From Drosophila pseudoobscura (taxonomy: Eukaryota; Arthropoda; Insecta; Diptera; Drosophilidae), in contig NC_046681.1 in the NCBI RefSeq assembly GCF_009870125.1, forward strand, positions 22,767,001-22,831,000: DNA of 64,000 nt, written 5' to 3'. Of this stretch, positions 1-11,900 are shown piece by piece; position 1 is the first letter of the stretch, and each line of letters begins with the position of its first letter. Made by a program: the position numbers and the translations under genes. The notes under the pieces were generated by a model. It made no database searches. It was not told the origin of the DNA and was given only the letters and a program-made list of their open reading frames with translations.

Positions 1-477
1 TAAAATGTTTAACTCTTTTTCTCTTTTTCTCTTTTCATGGCTTGCCAATTTCTTCAAAAGTTTTCTTTTTTCTCCCACACAAATACAATATTTACAGTTT
101 ACAGATTTTGGTTTTGTTTCATTTTCTTTTACAGATTTACTCAAATTTTCTCCATTTCTTTCCATTTTTGTAGTTGCTACATCTAAATCTTAAATCATTC
201 TTTACACAGCCCCCCCACCGACTGTCGTCTCGCCATCTCTGCTCTGCTGCCAGATCTTGTTCTGCATTTACTTTGCTTTCTCATACGATTTTTGTTTCTT
301 GTTCAGTTTAAAATTGTGAAAAAATAGCTGCATCTATTGTAAATTTTAGGTTTGTTTGCATTTAAAATTTGAATTACCTTTAGCTTTATATAATTTGATT
401 TTATGATATTTTTTTTATCCTTGTTGCTGTTTCCGTCCTATTTTTTGGTTGCATGAAGACCCGACGCCTGATCGTGT

Positions 478-549
478 AGAGGGCGCGGCCAGTGCTGCCA
501 AGCATCAGAGGGCGCCCCTAATCGTGCGGCCAGTGCTGCCAAGCATCAG
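478..549. repeat. Two-copy direct repeat, 41-bp period
   Basis: A 24-base block beginning GCGGCCAGTGCTGCC and ending AAGCATCAG occurs identically at 485-508 and 526-549, separated by GC-rich spacer. An ATCGTG hexamer precedes each copy. It lies downstream of the left gene in otherwise AT-rich sequence. Function unknown. Confidence 0.8.
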
Positions 550-766
550 CTGGCCCGCGCTCAACCGTTAGGTACACTTGCTGTCTCTATTTGCAGTTTG
601 AGTTCTTGAGTTCTTGTTGTTTTTGTTGTTGTTGTAGATGTAGATGTAGCTGTGTTTGTAGCTGTGGTTGTGGTTGCGGTTGTTGTTTCGTATAAAAAGT
701 CTTTGATTTGCCATTTCCCTTTCCCTTCCCATTCGATCCCTTCCTTCGCTGTTAGCGCGCTCTGCA

Positions 767-2350
767 TTAGAGGCTCACCTGCTGCATCTTATCAAAATCT
801 AAACACGGCCGATGCGGTCGCTGCAGTCTCTGGGTGGCAGCGGCGGCGCTCGCGGCATTGGCAGCATTGTGTGTCGTTGTTGCTGCTGCTGTGGATGATG
901 TGGTGCCTCCTCCTGCTGCTGCTGCTGCTGCTCCTCCTCCTCCTCCTGTCGATGAGGATGTGGCTGGGGCTGCTGTGCCTGCCGCTGCGGCCGAACCACC
1001 ACCACCCGAATTATTACTAGGACGACGCCTGGGCGAGATGGCGCAGTGGAACAGTTTCGCGGGCGGACTAACCGAACGCACCTCCATGTCCAGGCCGGTG
1101 GTGCTGGCCGGACTGCTGCGCGAGCTATTGTAGTGGAAACTGTACTTGGGCTGCGGCTGATAGATGTGGTGGCTGCTGTTGCTCATCTTCAGGGAGCTGC
1201 TGCACGCCTTGATCACACTCGGCTCGTTCTCGTTGCCGCCGCCCAGCACGGCTCCGCCCAGCTTGGGGCATTTACTGTGGTTGCCGCCATTGCCGCCGCC
1301 GCCGCCGCCGCCGCTGTTGTCGCCATTCTCCTCGTTTACACTATTATCACATAATTTAATATTTTCGATGCCACATCTGGCCTCCGATAATATCAGTGGC
1401 GTTGTGGAGCGGAACGTCATATGGCTACGATTTGGCTTGAACGCCTCCAATGGCGGCGATGTGCGAAAATTCACGGGCGTCAATATCGGCTCCAGCGAAT
1501 TGCGTAACTGCAAAGCATACAAGAGTCACAGATCAGACACGGAATCCTTGCAATTATCTGCCACATACTCACCTCATCGTCGGAGCTGTGGGCCAGGGAC
1601 CGTTTGCGGTTCTCCACCATCAGCGTGGAGCTTGAACGCTTCGAGTTGGAGGTGGTGGCCCGTTCCTCGTAGGGTGCCTCCGTGTCCAGCGAGGAGGTGC
1701 AGCCACGATTAGAGAGTCGCGAGGCACACGAAGCGCCCGTCGCGGTCGTGGTGCCATGGCCATGTCCTGCCACCGACGAGGGCCCATTGATCACCTCCAA
1801 TTCCTCCTCGGAGCTGTGCTGATCGTACATGAGATGGGCGCAAGATGACGATGTCTGCTGGTGACACATCATTGCAGGAGCAATTGGTTTTTGGCCAGCG
1901 ACAGCTAAAAAGAAGTACGAGGAATTATTTATTTTTTTTATCTATGGCAGTCGCTAACCAGTGTTGTGTCTAACATTCTTGTTAACCAACACTGAAAGTG
2001 TTGAAAAACTTAAAAAAATCAAGTCTTGTGGCAAGGATGCTTTTAATCGGTTTTGTTTTTCGTAGCTAATTGTTGATTTCATTAATATCAATGTGGAACA
2101 CGGTGAAAAATCAAATCCGAATGACAAAAATGTGTTTCTGTGCGTAACCGGTTTTCACGAATTTCAAAATTGTTTAATTTGGGAATTTAAAGCCAAAAAA
2201 AAGAAAAAGAAAAAAATTTCGAAATTTGGTTTCCACAAACTGGTTTGCTCTGTCGCACTTACTAGTTTCCATATCCACGTCTAAGTGACGTTGTTTTTCC
2301 ACATCGAGGAGCTCACCATCCGATTCGGTGCCAGAGTCATTCGATTCACG
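767..2350 (-). CDS. Unrecognised low-complexity protein, 3' coding exons (partial)
   Basis: Three exons join in frame: 2263-2350 (after a GCAG acceptor, ending before GTAAGT), 1573-1904 (after TTTTTAG, ending before GTGAGT) and 767-1507 (after TTTGCAG, ending in TAA). They give about 387 residues. The first exon reads RESNDSGTESDGELLDVEK; the second is Ser/Glu-rich with KRSLAHSSDDE at its end; the third has SPPLEAF, Gly and Ala runs from GGC/GCC repeats, and ends RPCLDFDKMQQVSL. No folded domain, signal peptide or membrane segment is visible, so it looks like a largely disordered, possibly nuclear or regulatory protein. The upstream exon with the start codon was not found; the open frame just 5' of 2350 has no ATG. 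A GTGAGC donor-like site lies at the last codons (KMQQ then VSL stop), so the true C-terminus could be in another exon to the left. I do not recognise the family. Confidence 0.6.
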
Positions 2351-5300
2351 CTGCGGGGCGAAAAAAGTTCCGATAAATGAAATGTCCAATATTATTACAT
2401 ATGTTAATAAGGGTATTTCCCATATCGAACCTTTTTACGAAGAAAATTTTTCGATGCCTTTAATGGATTCTCGCGATTTTTCTGCCTGACAAACTTTATC
2501 ATGATTTCTCGCTATGTGCTTTATATGGTATATATTATACATTCCACACACGCACACGCACACCGACACGCTTACGCACACACACGCACACATTCACACT
2601 CCCACAATTACGGCGGAAAAACTTACTACGACTACGTTGCAGTCGCAGTCGCAGTCACAGTCACAGTTAGCGTCAGCGTCAGCGTCACCGTCGACGTTCA
2701 AGTCAACGCCAACGTCAGCAGCGGGCAGCGGGCAGCGACTGCGCGCGTATATGTATTTTGTTGTTTTCTTCTGTGGTTCTCTTCTTCTACTACTATTACT
2801 ACTACTACTTTTTTGCCCCTTTACGTTTTACACGCTCTTTCTATGCCCCGTCCGTCCCACCATTCTGCTCCCACTGTCCACCGTGCCCCCACCACATGGG
2901 GCAGAATCTATTTTGTCTTCTGCTTCCTGATTCACGCCAACGAGAGAGTCTCTCAGTCTCTTCTGTCAAGCACGAGCTTCAGCTCTCTTTCCACGAAGCT
3001 ACCGCTACCACTCTCTCTCTCTCTCTATGCTCTCTCTCTCGCTTGTTCTTGCTGTTCTCTCTCTTTGGCTCTCGTTTGCCGCCTACGCTGCGAGGCGCTT
3101 GGCGCGTGTAAAGTGTAAGCGCCGATTCCTTTTTGTGCAAATATTTCAATCACGTTCCGCCTCCACCACGCGGACTCTGGGTTGTACGATTTTTGTTGTA
3201 ACACCCGCCACCACCCCCATCGGAGGGGACTGGCGATGACGACCCGACTGCAGTAACGGGAAGAGCCGAACGCCACGCGAGTCCGATGCGAGCGCGCACC
3301 TTTCGCCGTAACTTATACAGCACGGAATTATTGATTTTCGTATAACGGAAGCCAGACGACCAGGAATCAAAAAAAAAAAATAAGGGACAACGTGTGCGTG
3401 TCCCGTCCGTATCCGTGCCCGACTCTGTCTCCGGTGTCTCTGTTTTTTTTTTCTTCTTGCACGGCAATCACAAAACTTAATTATTTTCCATTTTCACTTT
3501 CTCGCCCATTCTGTCCTGCTTTGTGGGGCTCAAACAGCGTCCAAAGTGCACTTGCGAAAACGGTTTTGTAACGGTTGTGTCCGCCCACGCCAGGACCCTC
3601 GGTTGGCTGGCTGGGATTATGGTTACTACGTGTTACTATCGCATCGCCCGTCACCGGCTAGTGCTGCGCTCAAACTGAAAAATTATGGTCACAATGTGGC
3701 AGGGCAACACTGTCTCTCGAAATCTCTGCGCTGGCGCTGAGGCTCGTCCCAGGCCCCCCCCCCCCTCTGGCGCTGCGGCGTCCGATTCTCTTCTCACTTG
3801 CAGTTTCTGTCCGTGTGTGTGTGTGTGTGTGTAGGCGGCATGCAGCGGCCGAGTAGAGGGTTGCCAGATGGTTGGGAATCTTATAGAATTTAATCCAAAG
3901 TTTAAGTTTGATTGGATTTTAGTGAAAATGGATCGTGACAGCAAGAAATCTGGGAGAAAGAGTCTTTTGGGTTATATAAAAAAAAGGGTTCCTTCTTGAT
4001 TACATTGAACTTTTTCATATGAAATAATAGATTGAACTTTGATCAAATAAAACCGAAAGCATTGTTGCAACAAAGTTGCACACAACAATTGATGGTTGAT
4101 AATATATGCATACGTTTTGTAATTAATATAAGAGATTATCATTCTTGGTAAATTTTGCTTTGAAGTTTTCCCTTTTGTGTGGCATTGTTTTCCCATTCAT
4201 TGAATTCTTTTCCCATTCCCACAAAACAATTGCAGCAGTCTGGCAACGCTGTGCACACTACAGTGCACTTACTTGAATGCGAGTGTGAGAGAGGGAGAAG
4301 ATGGCAAGAGTGAGAGAGAGAGAGAAGGGGGTGTGTAGGGTTAGGTCGGTTGTGGGGCCCGACCAGGCATCAGGCCAGAGGAGGCATCGTGTTTGGTTTT
4401 GCTTGTACATGCGCGCACAACTCGTGCCCCCAACAACCTCTCATAAGGTGCCTGCCAGAAGAAATTCACACTTTCGAGTTGTGGAAAAGTTGTCGGCGAA
4501 TTTATGCGGTGTCGTTTCGCACAGAACACAAACCCTAGAGGCTTATTCATCCATTCTCTGTTGGAATAAACAACCTTCTACCCTTATCGCGGTGACTATA
4601 AACAATATTTGATACGAATGTTGCCCACATGAAGATCAATTTCAGTTGGAAACTGTATTGCAAACACTGGCCCGAGAAACCCTATTTCACAGGTATTAAA
4701 TTGAATTCTTGTTAAAACTAAAACTAAAACCAAACAAACGCCTATTAGTCGTGACGAACAAACAAAGGGACCAATAAAGTCTACTGAAACGCGAGCTGTC
4801 GCGTTGAAAATATAATCAGAATCAGCGTTGGGAGATTGGATTCACAGATTGACCTTGAAATCTGTACATTATTTGGTCGAACTGGAGGTCTTTTTGAGGC
4901 AATCGGGGGCAATCGAATCGTAAAATATATACATATGTAAAGACGACTATTAGTAATGTCAAATGTGGATACTTGTGGAGCAGATTGGCATAATCTTTTT
5001 CACCCATTCTGCTTTAAACTTCTGGTCCGCACCGTACTATTTATAGGCAGAAGAAGAGGCCAAAGCGGCAGCAACAGCGGGCAGGTTGTGGCAGGCACAC
5101 ACACACACAGACCCCGGACTCGTAGTAATGCGGAGCCCCCAGAGAAGAGTACGAGTACTACTCGTGCAACATCAACAACAAACAAAAAAAAAAATCCAAA
5201 TAAAACGAAGCGTGCGAAACTCGTTGCAATGATGATACATATGAGAAATTGTGGAAACATGGCATGGAAAACTACGCACGAACATGGCCACGGCGGCTAT

Positions 5301-7440
5301 GCCACTGCAACTGCAACTGCAGCTGAAACTTGCAACGTGCAACGTGCAACGGGGAGGAGACTGGTTTCTGGTTTCTATCGTTTCTACATTTTTCCCATAT
5401 TTTGGGTATTTTTCCACATTTTTCCCAATTTTTTGTTGTTGTTTGTAGTTTTTCCACAATTTCGTGTTTCGCGTATTCCCTTACACATTTTTCTATTTAT
5501 TCCTGTTCCCCAACAACTGTTTCCCCTCCCCCCCCCTCTGGATTCATTGTGCAATCCGCTTTCAATTTGCTTTCAATTTACGGGGAAAATACTACGACGA
5601 CTACGTGCCGTGCCACAAAACGTAAACGGCTTTTGCAGAGCATCGTTTATCCGAAGCTCCCCCTCCCTCAGAGAGAGAGAGAAAGAGAGGGAGAGAGAAC
5701 AAAGTCTGGCTATCGATTCCGACGTCGACAGCGCAGCGACTGCACCAGCAGCAGCAGCAGCAGCTCGAAGTACTTTTGTTCCATTCATACCACACACACA
5801 CACACAGGCATACACGGATACACAGGCAAAGAGAGCGAGCGTCTGACGTATGCATGTGGCGACAATTTCCACTCTGGTGTGGGTGTTCGTCGGGGAGGCA
5901 GCAGGCAATGGCAAAGGCAACGGCAAAGGCAATGGCAGCGCAGCGCAGCGCAGCGACTGCGTGTTGCAGCCTTGCTTCAGGTCTAAATTTAGCACTGGGG
6001 CTTGCAACTCCACAAGGATTTTTCCAATTTTTCCTTCTATAACATTTTGCACACTTAGCCTTTAGACACACACTCACACACACACACACGCACGGAAATA
6101 GTGGCATGCTGCACGCAATGCAATGGCCCAAAAAAAAAAAAAAAAAAAATAAGAATCCGACGTTAAACCATTTTACACTTACTTGGCTCGCCTGCTTCTC
6201 CTTCTCGTTCTCCTTTTGGGCCTGGGGCAGGGGTTTGCGGAGGGGGCACAATTACGAAATGTTGCAACTGCTTATTTTTGCACAAAAATTTTGTATCCTC
6301 GACACGACAGGAAAATGGAAAAACTTCTACACAGCCAGGGGCCAGCAGGCAACAGCAGCAGGCAGTGAGTGACGAACGATGAATGGCTGGACTGCTGGAG
6401 CTCTCTTTACTACAATTTACCAGCAGCGACAGCGACAGCGACGGCGGCGGTGGCGGTGGCGGCGAACAGGCCCCACAGCAGCAGACTGGAGGCCGTGGGG
6501 GTGGGTGGGTGGCTTGCTGCTGTGTGCGTGTGTGTGTGTGTGTGTGTGGAGCACGCGACGCGTTTTGGAGAATTGACAAAACAAGCGCAACGAGAGAGCA
6601 GCACCATGGCACGCTAATGGCTCTCTTTCTTGTTCTCTCGCGCTCAGCGCTCTGCGCTCTGCACTCTGCTCGTGTGTAAATTGTTGCTATTGTAAGCGCT
6701 TTTACGCCAAAAACTACACAAGGAAATGGCAACAAAAACGCTACACATAAAGAGAATGCTCGCTGAGGTGGTCGAGGTTTTGATACCCTTGAAAAGCGGG
6801 TGTGTGGCTGCTGTGTATAGATATTCTATTCTGTGCGATTCATAGTTATAGCTAAGAACCAAAAATCGCAAGTATCAGCCATAGATCATAGCTCCAAGAC
6901 TAGTTTTCCCCACTTGCTGCTGGCTGTGGCCATCATTTATGCAAAAGCATCATACCCCACAAGCCCAACTTATAGCAAAGCAAAACGCTGAAGTTTCCTC
7001 TCTCTCGCGCTTACTCTCTCGCATAAAAACGCTCTCTCTGTGCATGTTTGTGCGTGCATTGCATAAAAAAGTGAACCCAACAGACATTTCTGCACTCGTC
7101 TGATGCAATTAACTTTTCAATGTCAAGCCGTACACGTCACACTGTCCAACACAAGTCGGCTACTCCCCCACTCACCCGCCTTTGTGGTTGATTTCGAACG
7201 CGTCATCATTATTAGTGATTCCACGGCATCGGGGACTTTAACATTTAGCAGAAAGTAGCTTTTTCACAGCCCAATCATCTGATCTGGCAATACATATTTT
7301 GTGTGGCGATTCGTATTAGATTTGGCGTTTAGGCTGCAATTAAATTTGATTCCACACGCTCGAGCGTTGGGTGGGAGAGCAGCAACAAATTGATGGCCAG
7401 CTTATAACCGCAAGAACAACAAAAACAAAACTGACAACCG
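2351..7440. other. Non-coding DNA rich in CA, CT/GA and CAG repeats
   Basis: No convincing coding exon is visible. The stretch holds (CA)n and CT-rich tracts at 2.54-3.08 kb, a (TG)n run at 3813-3832, GA-rich tracts at 4.28-4.33 and 5.67-5.70 kb, CAG repeats at 5.74-5.77 kb, a further (TG)n run near 6528-6548 and CT-rich sequence at 6.99-7.04 kb. Open frames here follow the simple repeats and are not gene-like. This is the likely 5' non-coding, intronic and promoter territory of the minus-strand gene at 0.77-2.35 kb. A Drosophila promoter-type GGCAACGCTG motif lies near 4.24 kb. Confidence 0.5.
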
Positions 7441-7456
7441 AGTGCGCGAGCTGCGA

Positions 7457-7560
7457 TGACGTCACAGTTGACCCAGTCTCCAGCAGTGATGCCACATCAG
7501 CCTCTCGCCGATAGATCTTGTCGGGCGGCGCGCACTCTCCAGCTGAAAGCTTATTTAAAA
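7457..7560 (+). promoter_or_regulatory. Possible TATA-type promoter with perfect CRE/ATF site
   Basis: A palindromic TGACGTCA site sits at 7457-7464, and a TATTTAAA box at about 7551-7558 precedes initiator-like TCAGTT motifs near 7619 and 7643. The spacing from TATA box to the nearest of these is longer than the usual 30 nt. No coding exon follows on the plus strand, so this would drive a non-coding or far-spliced transcript, or may be fortuitous. Confidence 0.25.
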
Positions 7561-8275
7561 GCTCCGCAGTTGCGTGCAAGTGCGTGTTTGTTGTTTTTCC
7601 AGCATGCTTATAATCTCTTCAGTTGCGATCAGATCAGCCTCTTCAGTTCAGCTCCGCTGAATATATAAACATACGAATGTAATGAGCGGATGTACATACA
7701 TACATATGTAGATAATATATTTCATACATGACTTCACATTGGAATAATTGTCCATTAGGGAGGGTATTGAAGGTGCAAAGTGTGTTTAAGTAAAGAATAT
7801 ATATATACAATATGTATATATTATGTACTATTTATAGTATGTGTATAAATGTCTAATATCTATTGATTATGAATACTAATGACATATAAATAGGTATGAA
7901 ATGGGTCTATATTATTATAGACTCTATATAGAGTTATTTCTCCATTCATGGAAAAAACCTGCAAGTACATACATATGTGTCTGTGTTTGCATTCGCATCA
8001 GAGAACGAGAAATGGACAAATGATTTCAAATTTGATTCGCAAGTAAGATAAAGCTGGGCTATCGCGCGGCCCAGATGACGCGGCGGTAGACGAACGGCAG
8101 ACCCGAAGACCCTGGCACATTATATACCGAATGGTTAGTGGCCAAGATCTTGGCATTCAATACAGAATTGGACTCGCACCTCCAGATATTCCTATTTCCC
8201 TTCATAGATTGAATATTTCAGGCTTAATTTCAATTCAAAGGCAACGATCCAATATTATAGAGCGAAAATCTATAG

Positions 8276-8283
8276 TATCGATA
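8276..8283. promoter_or_regulatory. DRE motif (TATCGATA)
   Basis: This is an exact match to the palindromic DNA-replication-related element bound by DREF, and by BEAF-32 through CGATA. It lies about 130 bp from an exact Ohler motif 1 at 8409-8419, a pairing common at housekeeping promoters and domain boundaries in Drosophila. Confidence 0.5.
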
Positions 8284-8408
8284 GTGACAGTAGGGGTACT
8301 CTTACCTGTAATAAATTTAAGAAACAAACAGAATTGCACAAAAGTATTCATACCATCAGATAAATCATTTTGAATTTGAATTTGTTGTTCAATTCGAATT
8401 TGCTGAGC

Positions 8409-8419
8409 TGGTCACACTA
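8409..8419 (+). promoter_or_regulatory. Ohler motif 1 (M1BP site) TGGTCACACTA
   Basis: Exact match to the YGGTCACACTR core-promoter motif, oriented for plus-strand transcription. No plus-strand gene is visible downstream; the site lies about 300 bp beyond the predicted 3' end of bark, so boundary or non-coding promoter roles are possible. Confidence 0.45.
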
Positions 8420-8598
8420 TTTCCAAACACTTTTCAGTGCTTGTAAACGAATGTATATTTTAAATTGCCGCTGGAGTCGTCGGGGGGAGAGCAGGAGGGA
8501 ATTTGTTCGGTGGTTCAGAAAGAAACAGCCGCCAATATTGGATTATTTGTCGGTTTGTCCTTTTTTTGTGACTTTTGCCTGGCGTCACTGGTCTCCAC

Positions 8599-8606
8599 TG
8601 ACGTCA
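8599..8606. promoter_or_regulatory. Second perfect CRE/ATF site TGACGTCA
   Basis: Palindromic TGACGTCA. The flank matches the site at 7457: both read TGACGTCACA, then A or G, then TTGA. This suggests a shared, possibly conserved regulatory element. Confidence 0.35.
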
Positions 8607-8724
8607 CAATTGAGCCACACAATCGTTATCGTTTTCATTCAAATTTAAATTTAAAAGTACAATACTTCCTTAAATTTAAAACGACTTCTTGTTCTCTTTT
8701 AATTTTTAGTCATTTTCTCATATG

Positions 8725-8730
8725 TTTATT
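8725..8730 (-). promoter_or_regulatory. Candidate poly(A) signal of bark
   Basis: AATAAA on the minus strand, about 250 nt downstream of the bark stop codon at 8978. It would give a short 3' UTR. Confidence 0.5.
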
Positions 8731-8977
8731 TACAACAACTTAAGGCTAATTCGTATTTTGTTTGCTCTCGTTTCGATTATAATTAAATTTGGACTATAAC
8801 TAATGGATGGAATGATCTAAGTATACCACAAAAAACAACGGGCGGGCGTCTTCGTCTCTCAATATCGATCGTGTCGGCTAGCATAATCTCGTTTCGGGTT
8901 CGTTCAATGCAAAACTAAAAACTAGGAAGTGAAGTGACGCTTAGGTGCAAATAGAGTATGAAGTGGAGCCAAACTCC

Positions 8978-11900
8978 TCACATAGCCGTCTCCAGGGGTT
9001 GACTGTGACTCCGTCCGTTCGTCTGCAGCGGTTGCAGTCCCCCGGAACCATCATCGTGATCGAAATCGGTCTCCAGCAGAGCCTCCGACTTGGATCGATG
9101 GTAAGAGTTGGTCACGGCCAGCGGCGAGGGCGTCGTGGGCGAGGACTCCTCGGAGGCCGTCTGGTAGACAGTCTTGGGCCGCGCCTGTGCCGTGGGCGCC
9201 GCAGGCGGTTGTGCCAACGGACGGGGTGTCCGGTAGTGTGATGTGGGCGCCTTGCTGCTTCTCACGGCCGTATAGTACGAGTCCGGACGCCGCATGTCCT
9301 GTTGCTGCTGCTGCGCCGTCTTGGCAGCAGGCACTGATGGCGCCGGGCGGTACAGCGATGACTCTGTGGAGTAGTTGAATTGATCCAACTTCTGGTCGAA
9401 GGGCAGCGACTCGCCGCTGCTCCTCTGTGGCATGAAGCTGCTGTGGGAGCTCCGCTGATACTCTGGCAGATTCTGCTTCAGTTCGCTGAGGAACGCCAGG
9501 CCGGGTTGGCCGCGTCTGCCTCGTGACACGCCGCCCGTGCTACTGCCACCTGTGTCCGTTCTCAAGGGTAGGGTACTGGCATTGCCGTAGTAATCGGAGC
9601 CCACCTCCTCTCCTTCCGCATCCGTTTGATGGATAATGGGCGTGTCCTCGGCCACACTGGTGCTAATTGAGTTTGCCCTGGTTCCGCCGCCATACGTGGA
9701 GTTATCCCGGAAGCCCTCGTTCCGGTAACTCAACTCAAAGGCATCCGATGGCTCGAGGGCCGCAGCGGCGGCTGCAGTGCGTGCCCGATGACCCGTGGCC
9801 TTGGAAATGGTGGCCACCTTATGGGGGGAGGAGGACTGCTGGTGATGATCCTGTGGCGCCTGCGCTGGCCTCAGGGCATTCTGATTCACGTACTCATTGT
9901 AGTGGGGCTTCTGTTCGTAGCCCTCGAAGCTGCCCGCCTCGGAGCTGAGGACACTCTTGTCCATGGAATCGATGGAACCGTTGGCCACCATCTGCTTGTA
10001 GTCCTGGCTCTTGGACAGAGTGCCATTGCTGGACATATTCTGATAACGATGATGATGAGGATGATGGAACCAAAGGGTAAGAAAAAACGAAACAAAAATC
10101 AACTTAAATTCAAACGAAAAGAAAGGGTTTCTGAAATCATACATAATTGGGTCGCCTTCGCAGTGATCCCTGGGGATCGATGCTGTTGAGACTCCGCAGA
10201 CTCTGCCGGATGCTGTTCCTCCGTTGGAGGCGCTGCACATGACGATGCTTGGACTTGGCGAACCAGCAGAAGGCCACCAGAATGAGCAGGATGATGGCCA
10301 GCACAAAGGCCGAGATAATACTAATGGCAAAAATGTCAGCACGCCAGGACAAAGGATCAATGATCACCTAAGGAAAAAGGGATTCATGAATTAAGGCTCA
10401 GGATTCCCCCTGCTGAATAGACTTACTCTGGGATCCATTTCGCATATGAAGCCCCTTTCCTTGGCACAGTCTTCCACCTCGATCTCCCCGAACACGAAGC
10501 TCGTGCAGCGCTCGATGTGATTGTAGTCCTGTATCCACACCTTTTCGGGATACTTCAGATGCCGCATCTGGCTCTGCAGATACTTCCACAACGTGGTCTG
10601 ATCCGTTCTGATAAACGGCATCGTGGAGTTCTCCGAGCGACAGAAGTCACGCGCCTCGTGGAAGGTCATTGGCGCCCCAACATAAATGAAGCAAGTGTCA
10701 TGGACCAGACCCCAGCCCGGTGGACATTTGCCATCCAAAATGGTTTCATTGTTCATTTGGAAGGGCACGGCCAGCACTTCCAGCAGCATGGGATCATCTG
10801 GAAGGCATTCGAAGGGTTAAATATTCTTCAAAAAGGAGATATTTTCATACAAAAGCTAACCTGATTTATCTTTGATGCGTGACTGTACTGAAATAGTGTT
10901 ATTGTAACTCCAATAGTTGTGACGGGCATCGATCCTCGAACTCCAGGTTTCAAAGGTCCTAGGGGTGAGATTTATACATTAGCAGGGGTTCTTAGAGGGT
11001 TTTTTATAGGTATATCTTACCTGTTTTCATAGTCAAAACTCATACTACAAATAGACATAGAAGAAAAATAGATCAAGGAAAGAAATTAGTAAAGTTCCCA
11101 CAAAGAAGACCTAGAAGAAGAGCTCAGGAGTCGAGATATAAAGAAACTACTTATCGAATTATTTAGATATATAGAAAGAAGATTTCAAAAGAATAAAAGG
11201 ACTAGAAAATCGACTCCTTTTGCTTAAGACTATATTAAATCGCATATTTACATGGAATTATTAACAGTCAGCAGTTCATAATCGTTCTCGTAGTTCTCAA
11301 AGATATTATCCACATATTGCTGACCTGCGGTGCCGGCCACAACCGTGGCCCTAGTCATCCAATTGGTGGCAACATTTCTACAAGGAAAGGATATATTTAA
11401 GTCAAAATTCTTTGAATATTATAAGCATATGATCGTTTACCTATAGAAACCATTATGGGCTGTGGTTTGATAGATCTGCAGGCGGACTTTCTCGAAACCA
11501 GAGACCTCCATGATGCGTCCGCCGATGTTGCTGTGGACATAGTTGTAGCTGAAGTTGGAGACCACTTGGCACAGCCTAATCACATCCTCATAGCCAGCCA
11601 TGTTCTGGGCAAAGTAATTGCGATAGAGCTCCACTTCCTGGTAGGGAGACGACTGGCGTCCTTCCACATAAAGAGCGGGACGATTGCGATTCCTCATGAA
11701 GAGATTGTGATGGATGAAGCCTCTCAGGGATGTGGCGGAGCCACGCGAATCAGCGCGAATGCGTAGCCCGCCCTGGTTCTCCAAAAGGAGGTTGTTCTGC
11801 AAGAGGAGAGAGAGGAAGAGGGATCAGATATTGAGCTGGTTCAGTGACTAGTTTTACTCACCATAAAGTACATGGAGTTCATGTTCTGCACATCCAAATT

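Noticed and set aside
5330..6735. Several overlapping open frames of 160-220 codons on both strands
   Set aside because: They track CAG, GAGA and CA repeats and read as low-complexity sequence in every frame.
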